In this document: positions 50,401 to 57,915 of the stretch, in pieces
Layout: each line of letters starts with the position of its first letter
How positions within the stretch are numbered: the first letter of the stretch is position 1
Origin: Limnoperna fortunei
Lineage: Eukaryota > Mollusca > Bivalvia > Mytilida > Modiolidae
Assembly: GCA_944474755.1 (NCBI GenBank)
Contig: OX104120.1
Location: 41,892,067-41,956,066, forward strand
Length of the DNA: 64,000 nt
Direction of reading: 5' to 3'
The notes under the pieces: model-generated
Told to the model about the DNA's origin: nothing
Databases searched by the model: none
What the model saw: only the letters and a program-made list of their open reading frames with translations
Position numbers and translations under genes: made by a program

Positions 50401-53400
50401 TGTTTACATTCTTGATAAAAAAAAACATTCGGAAGGTTTCGGACGAGTGCTTAGTCATATTTAAAAACAACCGAATTGTTCCGAGTATAAATTTGTGAAT
50501 AACTAAATAGCGGAACGAGTTTGTCTCCCATACGTAACGACCGGCCAAACTTTGGAGAGTCGTCATTTGATTGGTCCTTAAAGTCACGTGATGTAAGGTC
50601 GTCAGAATATGACCTGAACGGGGTTACTTTAGATCTTCACGGCGACAATAGCAAAAAGGGGGAGCCAAGTGAAGATATAATTTTAATTAGATTGAAGAAA
50701 TACAAGACGGTCTTTCAATGTAGTGGGAAGACCTTAATTACATTTATTTCTAACAATAAAATTTATTATTATACCTTTCATATACATACTGTAATAAGAA
50801 ATTTTTTAAAAATTTTCTATGAAAGCAAACAACTTCCGGTTAGGGGTAGGACAATACAATTTATCGACCGATTGACAATCTATTATCTCATTTCTTCAAG
50901 GAAATTTCAATGTAACTAAAACCAATTTAGTAAGAGCTTGAGCTCTATGTTTGATTAAAATCTGGTTGCTACCGAAAAGTAATTTGCACATTATTTTTGT
51001 GAAATACCATTTAACCAGTAGCCCCATCTACAATAAAACACCAAAAAACCGGAGTTTCATTGAAATGAATAATTTGTTTTATTAATAAACAGTGAGTTGA
51101 TGAAAATATTATTTATTTACCTTTGTTACAATCGTCGCCCTGTTTTCCTGGTACACATGTACAATTTCCGGTGTCTTTTTCGCAACCTTCTATAGAGTTT
51201 GTTGGACATGTGCAATTGTATGTACAATTTTCTCCATATTTCCCTGGTTCACAGCCTTTTATTAATAAATTTGTTTTAGTTAATAATCAATTTTATTTTA
51301 TATCAGAACATTATTTTTTTCATAAAGACTTTAGAAATAATATTTGGTAACATTAATAATTTTAGTAAGGAGTAAGGAATACCATATTATTTACTATTTG
51401 TTGTATAATAAATAAGAAAGAGAATTACACCGATTTAAATTTAATTATTTATATAACGGGTTGTTCGAATATATTCTCCTACGATTTGGTACAGAATAGT
51501 TTTACCAACGTAGTAATACACAACATGAACATTGTTATGAGAGCAAGTGTGCTGTTGAACCCGAATCACAGACAGAAATCGAATTTTACGATTTACATGG
51601 TTTTTCGACCATATGTGTCCCAAATACGCTTTTATCGTTAAAGTTTTACATTTTGGTAAGAACCCTACAAATATTATATTTATTAAATATTCTTTATTTA
51701 TGTCCTGCATGTAAATATTGGAGCAATGCCGAGCTGAAATGATAGGTAATAGATGTAATTGAGATTATTAAATTAAACTGACTAACGAATGCCATACACA
51801 AGCATGAGACAGAGGCACATAATAATATTAATTATTATTATCATTGTTTTATTATTATTAAATGTAACTGCGTAAATTATAAAGTGTGTTTTTTGTCTCG
51901 GTGTTCAGACTACCCAACTACCGACCACTTACAATTTAATGTATTTTAAACCTATTACATAGAGCTGTAGTCAAATTGTATCATTCTTAAACTTTTCTTT
52001 AATCGGGGTTGATTTTGTTCATATAATTTAGTTTTCTTTTTGATAAGTTTAGCTTCTATATCTATATTTTATTTATCGATGTGTGCCAGTCGATATTATA
52101 TACATTTTGCGGCATGCCATTTTCGCGTTTATTAACATTATACTATTATATCACAGATATTTTACAGTTCTTGCTTATCCGTGCTATAATATCTTTATTG
52201 CACATGAAACTGAAGAACTACATGATTTTGTTGTTGTTTCAGCTTCCTCGTTCTTTGTATTGAGACAGCTTTACCAATCTTTGTCGCATGAGTTTTGTTT
52301 TCAAGATAAAGTTAAGAAGTACATGTAATTTGAGTAGCATATCAATATGTTGTAGGAAGATTGATTGGGTGGTTGTTTTACGTCCAGCCAGCAGTATTTC
52401 AGATATATTAAAGACAAGAAAAAGTAAACAAACAATAAATCAATTCGGGAAAGATGGACCAAAGGGCAAACAATTTGAATGCCGCTGGAAAAGTATGGGG
52501 TACGAGTAGGGGTAGAAAATATAATATTTTGTAGCGGCGACAACGAGCCTACACTTTTCGACATCTACAACAGTGGTCTTTAGCGTACAAAGAGCGCGGC
52601 ACTCTCCCCACAACAAAAGGGGTCCTTATAAGCCAACTGGGGACGCGCTGGGCAGCTCTGTGGGTCGAACACTGTTAATATTAATATTATGTTGCCAGAT
52701 TTGTAGGAAGACATACTAGTGTTAAACAATCAAGATCTGCTACTGTTTTTCCCTGGAAAGTATTGAAAGGAAGAACATATAATTGCACCTGTAGTTCGAA
52801 CGAATATATATAGAATATGTAGTAGTATTTTTGTTACGTGTTTTTAAGCAAGATTTGAGGTCTTTTTTAAACAAAATTGTGAAATCTTCTTGCAGCGTTG
52901 TTTTGTTCAATGATTTACGTTGTTTAACCTTATTGCATCTAAAGTAAATTGATCATTGTACAATCAGTGTAAGACGTATCATTGATTTCTGTTTCTTCGG
53001 ATTGGTGTTGATTTTTTAAACTTTGATTACTTCCTTGTATATCTCCTGATTCTACTAAGTTAATATTATTGTTTTGATAATATGATGTGTTATATTGGAT
53101 CTAAATATCTAGACGTAATATATGTAATACGTAAATATCCAATATTGTACAGTGTCAGAAAATATAAATTTATTTGTACGAGCCTTAGAAACAGGAAGAA
53201 ATGCGAGGCTCTGAGGCGCATTTCTTCCTGTTTAGCTGCGACTGCAAAAAAGCTTTCCATTTTGGGACACTGCACAAATATTGTTTTTATCCTGCAAGCA
53301 TAAAATACATTTGCCATAGATGAAAAACATGAAAAATGTTCACTTTTAGCCGATTTCTTACATGACATTTTCGGCGCGTTTCCTGGTGATAGCTGACGTC

Positions 53401-55920
53401 ACAAACAAATATCGTATTTGAAAACAGGTCGTAAACCAGAACAGAATGCTAAATATCGTTAGCAGCGAGGACAAAGGTACCATGAGACTTTAATCGGCAC
53501 CGTCAAATATAGCAAAATTTATTCGGCTACATTTATTGTAAATCAAATGTAAGGATTGCAGGATAAAATAAAATATGTGATAAAGAGTTAAGAACGAATG
53601 GCAATCCGTAAATCATAATTATTTTTTAAGGAACACGAATCAACAAGACAATAAAATGTTACCCTTTATGCATGTGTTGTTTACTTCTATAAAGTTTGTA
53701 CAGCAAACTGGCGAGTTTATGTATGCTGGCCTCTTTTCCTTATATATCTTTCTGGACCTTTAAAACAAAACAAGGCAAGAAGAAACGAGTGACCACCAAT
53801 AAGTCAAGCTTATGAATTCAGATAATAAAACAGAAACCAAACCCAAAAGCATAAATTAAAAAACCGAAACTTGATAAAATCATATGTGTACTTCGGGTGA
53901 TCTGGACGAGTAATCAGTGCTCTCCTCTGACTATACAGTCGTCGAGTTACTTATTGTTATGTGCAAAGAAAATGCATTGGTTATTAATAGTTAAATAGTT
54001 ATATTGTTTATTTTCAGTATCTGTCACAAAATAAAAATTTGTGAAGGAAAACAGAAAATAGTACATACAATTGCAAAAAAATGGAAAAGTTCTGTCTTGT
54101 GTATCAAACATTCAAAAGAGGTCAAAATAGGTGTTTTGCATTTCAGTTTTTACATACTATGTTTAATATTTAGAATAAATAGACATATTATTCTGTTATT
54201 TAATTAAATGAAAAGTGAAACATTATACGCGATAAAATGTAATATTAATAGATTATTACACAGAATTTTCGGCCCTGATTTCAGCCCGAGACTCCCATAT
54301 CAAGACCGAGAGCTTGCTCGTGGGCTGATATGGGTCGAGGGCTGATATGATTCGAGTCGATATGGAAAATGACATGTCATAATCTGTTTATCACATATTT
54401 GATAACCACTAGTTAACATTTTATCCGAAAAAAGCAGTTTAAAACAGTTTAATATTTAAAAAAAAAACTAATAAACACAAAAACATATACAAAGCTATAA
54501 ACAGTTCAATATGATAGGTTTTAGAACAAAAGCAATTATTTATCAAAGATGTTTCACTCAGTTTCTTTTCGTTTGGCATTTCATTTTTCATACTATCAAC
54601 AAATGTAGAATTTTTTTCTGCAGGGACAGCAGCAAACCTGTCATTCATCATTTAGTAATAGTTGAAGTTCGTCTGCTATGTTGACATATAAGCGGAAGTG
54701 CAAACTTAAAGCGGAAGCTAAAAACCGATATCAGCCACCAGATATTGTAGATATTAGGCCCGAGGGCTAATATCGGTCTATCACTTTCGGTGGTATCAAA
54801 TATGCAAAAATGTTTATATCACTACCAAATATGTGATAAGAATTTGTACTTACCTTTGCTCGTATTTACATCTCTCCCAGAACCAAATTCCTGAACAGGT
54901 CCTATACGGGTAATAATCTGTGACTGCTACATTAACAGTCTGCTGCGTTCTGCTAAAATACAGTGTATGTTTATAATGAATTGCAATATATAATTATTTG
55001 TTTGGCTGTCAATAAACAAAAATTCGTAGTTTTCCATCTATATATAGTTCTGAATTAAGTTTTTCCATATTTTATATACATGCAAAATATAAAACTTCGG
55101 CTCGAATTTCAAATCCTTTCAGGATAATACAATACTAACCGTTTTATTGCTTAGTGATGAATTATTGTACTTAAAAAATTTCAATTCAGTACCACCTGAA
55201 TAACTTAAATCAAACGTTATCAATTTAAATTAACGAAGGAACTTAATAAATGAAGTTGTGTTGCAAAATATATTGGAAACTTTCTGCCTTAAATTACCAG
55301 AAAAATAGAAAGAAAACCGACCGAACACAAGAGCCAAAAGTCAAGGGACAGTTACTAATCCGGATATAGACTAACGCAACACAAAAACCAAAAACACAAA
55401 AAAAAAAACAAAGTGATACATAATACATGTACTTTAATTAAAGGTAGAATCAAACATGACTAAGTGCGTTTATATAAAGCAGCGCCAGATTTGTACAACA
55501 TATAATTGGTATGCAGCCATTCAAAACTGAATATGAATTATAAAGGTATATATATATATATTTTTACGTTTGTATATAATTAACTTACTGTGACTGTATG
55601 ACAAGTAACTTTGTCATCCTATATAATATATACAAAATTGCTGAATTAGATTACTGTCAGATTAATACGTATTGGTTACGAAAATTCCATCGTCACACGC
55701 TAGTACACATGTACTATGTCTATGTCTACGATTCACCCCGGTTAATGAAGCTATATTTTTATATAGCGGATTTGGCCGAGGGGTCTAGACCGCTGGACAT
55801 AGTGCAGGCGATTTGGTGCCACAGTGTCACAATGGTGTGAGTTCGAATCCCGCTGAGGGAAAGCAAAAATTTGACAGTGTAAAAATCTAATTCTAACAGT
55901 GTTGGGTTTAATTTGTAGAC

Positions 55921-55965
<45 letters not shown>

Positions 55966-56813
55966 TATTTGTATGAAAAAATTAGAAAATAAAATGTCAT
56001 TATAGATACCAAGGTTAACAGAACATACCAATACAGTTTACTATGTTATTTCGGTCTTGGACAGGTAATACAATGTAACATTGCCAGGAGCTGAATAGAA
56101 TATAAATCCTACGCCATAAATGTGACATTATTTACCCTGTCTTTATGATTAGTTTTCCTAGGGGCCCCATACGGCATACAACATGCTTTATTTATACGAC
56201 TGAAGACATATACAAAACGTGATGTATATGGCTTATTAGGCAATAAAAATACAAGATGTTAATGTGAGCTATAATATCAAATATTATCAACTGATTTTTC
56301 TGGTTTTTTTTGTTGTAAGAATGAAACAACTTATAAATAAACAACTGTGGACTGTGAGCGCGCTCACAAAGGGAATACCCCCCGCTTCGCTTTCAAGTCC
56401 AATTATCTCCCCTTAATGATATCCGAGGTCAATAAAAATCCTTCATGCACATCTACATATAATGTACTTCCTTTATGCTAAGTTTCATTAAATTTCATCA
56501 AGCGGTTTAGGAGGAGTTGCGCTTATAAGGGATGTGGACAGACGGACAGACAGAGAGACAGACAGGGTAATTCCTATATACCCCCAAACAAGTTGCGGGG
56601 GGAATAATAATCCGCAAAAACACATTAAGCAGCCCACGAGCTATGAATATCTTTTTATGTTCTCAAATATTTACCTTATCTGTTACAGCTGAAAACTTAC
56701 ATTTTTTTTGTACAGTTCTTTTCGTAAGTGCCATCTGTAGAGCCGCTGGAAACTGCCACTCCAAGCCATGCGATAAGCATAATCATAGTATAGACACCCG
56801 ACTCGGACAACAT
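28284..56813 (-). CDS. EMI/EGF-like single-pass receptor, 13 exons, MEGF10/Draper-like
   Basis: Spliced from 13 minus-strand exons totalling 1,749 nt (582 residues). All junction phases agree and there is no internal stop. Domain order: signal peptide (about 1-22); EMI domain split over three exons (about 30-100); four roughly 43-45-residue EGF-like modules; one shorter EGF-like module; a Cys-rich module; a membrane-proximal EGF-like module; a transmembrane helix (MIGGVVAAIGIGLTLIIVLG) with a KRKQR stop; and a tail of about 150 residues with nine tyrosines. The tail has YHHI and YSHL 14 residues apart and YGVL further on, resembling ITAM/hemITAM signalling motifs. Known MEGF10/11, Draper and CED-1 proteins with this layout bind apoptotic cells or microbes; that role here is inference. 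The phase-1 introns between EGF modules fit exon shuffling. The gene spans 28.5 kb because its introns hold transposons. A decayed paralog lies downstream at 5,409-14,899. Alternative or additional EGF exons cannot be excluded. Confidence 0.85.
29420..30345 (+). mobile_element. Penelope-like element 3' end with GIY-YIG endonuclease
   Basis: The ORF 29,568-30,023 contains FKQPNSLRNLLVRAE, a CGDKRSKCCKH cluster, NVIYILECPICGLQYVSES, KRLNGHRSDL and HFRLPDH. The VIYILECPICGLQYV pattern followed by FHKRLNGH is the GIY-YIG nuclease domain placed C-terminally in Penelope-like retroelements. A one-base shift near 30,008 moves the real C-terminus (RFWIKELCSVHPNGINKKQ) into the next frame. The 3' tail contains 'gaagaaggccatcagttgg', a motif usual behind these ORFs. 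The reverse transcriptase part is absent. Confidence 0.85.
30390..31261 (-). mobile_element. LINE ORF2 C-terminus with AAAT tail
   Basis: A 198-codon ORF (30,665-31,261) includes FSKFRLSAHNLEIERGRHC, RLCKMCNDATIEDEKHLFWQ and CSKYSNER. The CxxC...E.H..C motif is the classic C-terminal zinc motif of non-LTR retrotransposons. An (ATTT)n run at 30,395-30,427 is the (AAAT)n tail on the minus strand. It is 5'-truncated and joins the repeat array at 31,25x. Confidence 0.85.
31249..34397. repeat. Array of ~500-bp repeat units in both orientations
   Basis: One unit runs from 'agtctagaagattatgcaac' through 'gacggtgtttcttgtc', 'cgcggacgtgccgtgctgtt', 'cattacgccagacgcgcgtt', 'ctcatcagtggcgtttaact' and 'aaacatgacgatacagcat'. 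Copies: plus 31,249-31,740; partial plus 31,750-31,893; minus 31,894-32,550; plus 32,570-33,110; plus 33,120-33,590; minus 33,598-33,925; plus 33,940-34,397. The copies are nearly identical, so amplification is recent. Opposed neighbours can form very long hairpins. No ORF of note. Confidence 0.85.
34398..34800 (-). mobile_element. tRNA-derived SINE, minus copy
   Basis: Reverse complement of the copy at 34,970-35,300. The B box appears as 'gcgggattcgaactcacac' and the A-box region as 'ctagacccctcggccaaatc'. The first 45 bases of the 3' tail are duplicated (34,398 and 34,450). ORFs translated across it are repeat artefacts. Confidence 0.85.
34960..35310 (+). mobile_element. tRNA-derived SINE, plus copy
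   Basis: The 5' part is 'atgacaagtaactttgtcat' and onward. The tRNA-like head has A-box-like 'tggccgaggggtctagac' and B-box 'gagttcgaatcccgc', followed by a tail 'aaatttgacagtgtaaaaat'. It lacks a closed acceptor stem, so it is not a functional tRNA gene. With the minus copy it forms an inverted pair centred near 34,875; the flanks at 34,835-34,890 and 35,310-35,365 are inverted too. Confidence 0.85.
35362..35412. repeat. TA microsatellite
   Basis: Two (TA)n runs separated by 'aa'. They give rise to Tyr-Ile-rich false ORFs. Confidence 0.95.
36060..36085 (-). CDS. Right paralog exon 12: 26-nt microexon
   Basis: Acceptor 'ttatattttag', donor 'gtgagtaca'. It reads SNKSSETTK with split codons at both ends. 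Without it the phase-2 membrane exon could not join the phase-1 tail exon in frame. The paralog has the same-sized exon at 6,826-6,851. Confidence 0.85.
36893..37028 (-). CDS. Right paralog exon 11: transmembrane
   Basis: Acceptor 'tttcag', donor 'gtatatta'. It encodes LEKQDVSKKGSSDSAT, a 23-residue helix starting MIGGVVAAIGIGLTLIIVL, and a basic KRKQR anchor. Confidence 0.9.
37130..38625. other. Intron 10 of the right paralog
   Basis: Nothing recognisable in this AT-rich intron. The small ORF at 37,673-37,888 has no features. Confidence 0.4.
38631..38723 (-). CDS. Right paralog exon 10: membrane-proximal EGF
   Basis: Acceptor 'ctattgtag', donor 'gtgagttg'. It reads ICNCIMEDAFCVPKNQSCYC then KDGWTGDQCE, with paired cysteines and the Gly-Trp-x-Gly turn of EGF repeats. 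Confidence 0.9.
38760..40050. other. Intron 9 of the right paralog
   Basis: No supported gene. A repeat A scrap ('gaaaaccgaccgaacaa') occurs near 39,155. The 80-codon ORF at 39,470-39,712 (minus) has no recognisable domain or splice context. Confidence 0.4.
40062..40199 (-). CDS. Right paralog exon 9: Cys-rich module
   Basis: Acceptor 'tcttttcag', donor 'gtcaatat'. It reads CFCKQPGTSNCDDKRNPCNC then SDEMKDGACN and a helical-looking TTVEQIRRFMT end. It is Cys-rich but not a canonical EGF. I do not recognise the module, which is kept in both paralogs. Confidence 0.85.
41086..41181 (-). CDS. Right paralog exon 8: short EGF-like module
   Basis: Acceptor 'cttttacag', donor 'gtaagtta'. It reads CSSGRFGENCKSFCNCSSDQ then FCEPASGMCLS. 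This is the intact counterpart of the stop-bearing exon at 11,971-12,066. Confidence 0.9.
41855..41989 (-). CDS. Right paralog exon 7: EGF-like module
   Basis: Acceptor 'attttgcag', donor 'gtacgttt'. It reads CSNFTFGSNCAYVCDCVKET, then a CNNTDGTCFCKPGWEGTHC end. Eight cysteines in a laminin-EGF-like spacing. Confidence 0.9.
42140..42480. repeat. Dispersed repeat C, inverted, broken
   Basis: Contains 'gacgaaacgagtgtctggc', then 'cgcaaggtgtacattacctt' and 'agccggatctggtaatac', the reverse complement of the repeat C series. It lies in intron 6 of the right paralog. Confidence 0.6.
43388..43516 (-). CDS. Right paralog exon 6: EGF-like module
   Basis: Acceptor 'cttgcag', donor 'gtagaagg'. It reads CNEGWYGLNCTYPCNCTSSQ then a CNPVSGDCTCKPGRQGQDC end, a textbook MEGF-type EGF repeat. 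Confidence 0.9.
44239..44367 (-). CDS. Right paralog exon 5: EGF-like module
   Basis: Acceptor 'acattttag', donor 'gtaggtgt'. It reads CDVGHYGHDCLLRCSCINNS then a CDHVDGFCNCTAGYIGQNC end. The upstream ORF extension is intron. Confidence 0.9.
44595..44745. repeat. Imperfect tandem duplication
   Basis: 'gttgctaagcacaaaatgtc' with 'cagtcataaaaataagttat' is followed about 100 bases later by 'gttgctaaagtcaaaatgct' with 'cggtcatgaaataacatatt'. Confidence 0.6.
45015..45023. repeat. Target-site duplication, left
   Basis: AAGAAATAC immediately precedes the left inverted repeat. The same nine bases follow the right one at 50,695-50,703. Confidence 0.8.
45211..47807 (+). pseudogene. RecQ-like SF2 DNA helicase of the transposon, broken
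   Basis: Exons: 45,211-45,562; 46,255-46,408; 46,845-47,807. Helicase motifs in order: I LPTGYGKSLPYQ; Ia VVVCCPLLALMEDQM; II VIDEFHT; III LALSATCT; IV LLIYANSITDV; V FATSALGMGIDV; VI QEIGPVGRNG. A Cys cluster, HTCCDVCSQKCACGNCE, and an acidic C-terminus (MDDDDDLLAEL) follow. Defects: the start is TTG with a stop three codons upstream and no ATG. The exon-1 donor reads G|ATGAG, and that of exon 2 TG|GCAGTT. A one-base frameshift lies between about 47,160 and 47,217. Motif VI has Pro where RecQ-type proteins have Arg (CCT for CGT). The intact protein would unwind DNA during transposition or replication of the element; this is inferred from family knowledge. Typical cellular RecQ accessory domains (HRDC) are absent. 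Confidence 0.85.
45880..45990. mobile_element. Tiny nested MITE with related termini
   Basis: Within helicase intron 1. The ends 'aaatctttcacttggttccc' and 'ggggaacaagtgattgattt' are inverted copies of each other and variants of the big element's terminus (CTTCACTTGGCTCCCC). The total is about 110 bp. Confidence 0.6.
47880..48105 (-). mobile_element. tRNA-derived SINE, second family
   Basis: On the minus strand the head reads 'ggccgagtggttaaggtagc' (A box) and 'ggttcaactcccactgcag' (B box), Ser/Leu-tRNA-like. The body ends with 'gccatgatatagctgaaaaa'. Fragments of the same family lie at 228-262 and 2,880-3,150; a diverged relative is probable at 48,290-48,440. Confidence 0.75.
48290..48440. 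mobile_element. Possible diverged SINE fragment
   Basis: 'gtgggaagaaagggtaccca' and 'gggggtgagtggcttaagt' look like rearranged pieces of tRNA-SINE bodies and an A box. Weak. Confidence 0.35.
48690..50379 (-). pseudogene. Transposase relic (DUF6589-like), multiply broken
   Basis: Fragments in order on the minus strand: an N-terminal piece, 50,379-50,149, starts MAVKSPITPRRVYHKSNICV and has CVLCG. After a one-base shift comes GVCKKCYKSIENGN, giving a paired CxxC...CxxC zinc motif, then a TGA. Next is EFTWDKLFQEV, then after another shift SIPVEPTGKKFMNIMETFAS to about 49,888, with an intact donor 'gtatgttg'. An acceptor near 49,308 is followed by ILKDLQNWDECLPKVYPDKT. After a further break comes the core TKYQLVGDNWDKNIIPSYRT with SLHLFNIIAVVDRI (49,212-48,958). 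The GDNxDKN...SLHxFN..A..DR pattern is how I remember the DUF6589 family, suggested as the Academ-type transposase. The fragments were not joined into a restored protein. Assignment moderate; coding origin strong. Confidence 0.65.
50695..50703. repeat. Target-site duplication, right
   Basis: AAGAAATAC directly after the right inverted repeat, identical to 45,015-45,023. Confidence 0.8.
51121..51255 (-). CDS. Right paralog exon 4: first EGF-like module
   Basis: Acceptor 'attaataaaag' (weak pyrimidine tract), donor 'gtaaataa'. It reads CEPGKYGENCTYNCTCPTNS then a CEKDTGNCTCVPGKQGDDC end. Confidence 0.88.
51260..52340. other. Intron 3 part of the right paralog
   Basis: AT-rich intron without a supported gene. 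The ORFs at 51,441-51,710 and 52,081-52,328 have no recognisable features. Confidence 0.4.
52345..52690. repeat. Dispersed repeat B, copy 3
   Basis: 'aagtaaacaaacaataaatc', 'ttttgtagcggcgacaacga', 'cactctccccac' and 'ggggacgcgctggg' correspond in order to the copies at 8,005 and 9,345. Confidence 0.65.
53140..53283. repeat. Foldback hairpin, ~145 bp
   Basis: The ends 'caatattgtacagtgtc' and 'gacactgcacaaatattg' are inverted. Inner arms 'aaacaggaagaaatgcg' and 'cgcatttcttcctgttt' are perfectly inverted. MITE-like. Confidence 0.8.
53663..53751 (-). CDS. Right paralog exon 3: EMI domain second half
   Basis: Acceptor 'aaaggtccag', donor 'gtaacatt'; enters in phase 2 and leaves in phase 1. It reads KIYKEKRPAYINSPVCCTNF then IEVNNTCIK. 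It was too short and start-less to stand out as an ORF and was found by alignment to 13,268-13,359. Confidence 0.85.
53768..53965 (-). repeat. Dispersed repeat A, in intron 2 of the right paralog
   Basis: 'ggacgagtaatcagtgctc' and 'gtcgagttacttattgttat' identify it. It is in the same place relative to exon 3 as 13,370-13,620. Confidence 0.7.
54245..54835. mobile_element. Possible TIR element or repeat with small ORF
   Basis: The left part carries a hairpin ('ccatatcaagaccgagagc', 'gctcgtgggctgatatgg') and 'tttatcacatatttgat' near 54,390. The right part carries 'accgatatcagccacc' and 'atcaaatatg...ctaccaaatatgtgataag', partly inverted. In between is a minus-strand 70-codon ORF (54,439-54,651) starting MMNDRFAAVPAEKNSTFVDS. 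I do not recognise the ORF; it is faintly like Crypton-type N-termini. Confidence 0.4.
54854..54949 (-). CDS. Right paralog exon 2: EMI domain first half
   Basis: It reads TQQTVNVAVTDYYPYRTCSG then IWFWERCKYEQ; donor 'gtaagtac'. The acceptor is a NAGNAG ('tttagcag'), so the exon may start at 54,952 or 54,949, differing by one residue. The paralog supports 54,949. Confidence 0.87.
55303..55412 (-). repeat. Dispersed repeat A, partial
   Basis: 'agaaaaccgaccgaacacaa' followed by 'taatccggatatagac' and an A-rich tail. Confidence 0.65.
55565..55925 (+). mobile_element. tRNA-derived SINE, well preserved copy
   Basis: Nearly identical to 34,960-35,310, including 'tggccgaggggtctagac' and 'gagttcgaatcccgctgag'. 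It ends in a TA run (55,920-55,962). It lies in intron 1 of the right paralog. Confidence 0.85.
56350..56612. repeat. Short repeat with inverted GC-rich ends
   Basis: 'gggaataccccccgcttcgc' at the left and 'agttgcggggggaataataa' at the right are inverted. In between are 'gacagacggacagacagag' and 'catcaagcggtttaggagga'. Related to 25,905-26,205. Confidence 0.6.
56701..56813 (-). CDS. Right paralog exon 1: signal peptide
   Basis: Starts MLSESGVYTMIMLIAWLGVA and continues VSSGSTDGTYEKNC. A hydrophobic core (MIMLIAWLGVAV) followed by VSSGS fits a cleavable signal. Donor 'gtaagttt'. An upstream, non-coding 5' exon is possible. Confidence 0.87.
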
Positions 56814-56814
56814 C

Positions 56815-57910
56815 TACAAAAATGTTTGTATGTACAGTAAATTATGGTTTGGTATTGCTTGCCAATTTAATTATGTTAAAGATACTTTTAATAAAGAACA
56901 TTTTAGGAAAAAGAAAATAGTTTCTAGACTGGCGACGTTCGCAAACGGAGCTACCAAACGTAATATTATGTCCCAGTACTATTAGATATAAACAGTACAT
57001 ATATAACATATACAATAAAATGTTAAACTGTGAATAAAGCAAGTGCTCACAGTACTATGGAGAAAATGCAAAAACGAACAGATACACAAAAATAAAACAC
57101 GAACTACTGAAAAAATTATAAGTTTAATCATACATTCTTTAAAGCAATTGAGAGCGTTTCTTGCGTAATTACTTACAACAATCATACTTTTTGCGTATTT
57201 TTGCAGTCAAGATACGATTGAGATAAATATGACTCGTTTGTTGTATCTATCACCAAGTGCATGAGTTTGACAATAACATTGTTAATAGTAGATAAAAGGC
57301 GTCACGAGTTGACAAAATTTGCTTCTGTTAGATATCTACTTTGATGATAATGTCATTTTTATATATCATTATGTGAAAGTAAAATAAAGTACTATTGTTT
57401 TCCTTCCTTTAAAATATCGTTTAAATCTATTCAGCTTCATATGAGTACAAATTTACTTTTGCGACAAGTGGTGCACAATTAGTTCCAATAGGAATACTGA
57501 TTGTGTGTTAAAGTATGCACCGAACAAATATATTATCGGTTAAAAAACTCCAAAAGGTTATAAGTTCTTTTCTCAAAAAAGGAGGTTCTCTGATCATGTT
57601 TTTGTCATTTATGCCACCAGTTTATTCATTTCTGTGTCTATTAGAAACGTTTTAAAATTATAATGCATTCGTATTCAACAAACAATTTATTTCATCGTAG
57701 CAAACTTTGGTAGTTATGTTGTGAAATCGTTATGCGTATTACGCTATATTTATCTTTAATAGTCACGAATAATTTTCGTTATTTAACTAATCAATATAAA
57801 AAGCAACGGATGTTAGTTATTATATAGCTTTAAATACATTTACAAACTGGGAATTTGTTTTTCTAAAATAATTGTGGACGCTGGTAATCTATATACACAT
57901 GTAAGACGGG
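56815..57910. other. Immediate upstream flank of the right paralog
   Basis: Presumed promoter and 5' UTR side. I see no convincing TATA or other element that I could defend in this AT-rich DNA. The ORFs at 56,842-57,185 are not supported. Confidence 0.35.
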
Positions 57911-57915
57911 TTTAA

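Larger units (their letters stand above)
45024..50694. mobile_element. Helicase-bearing TIR DNA transposon (AcademH-like)
   Basis: The terminal inverted repeats run 45,024-45,120 and 50,596-50,694. Both start CAATCTAATTAAAATTATAT, continue CTTCACTTGGCTCCCCC and GAAGATCTAAAGTAACCCCG, and differ by one C in a run and a few substitutions. A perfect 9-bp duplication flanks them. Cargo: a RecQ-like helicase gene (plus, 45,211-47,807) and a convergent transposase relic (minus, 50,379 to about 48,690). A tRNA-SINE is inserted between them (47,880-48,100). The combination of an SF2 helicase, a separate transposase and TIRs recalls the AcademH lineage of Academ transposons; that assignment is from memory of the literature. 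Both genes are broken, so this copy is non-autonomous. It sits in intron 4 of the receptor gene. Confidence 0.8.
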
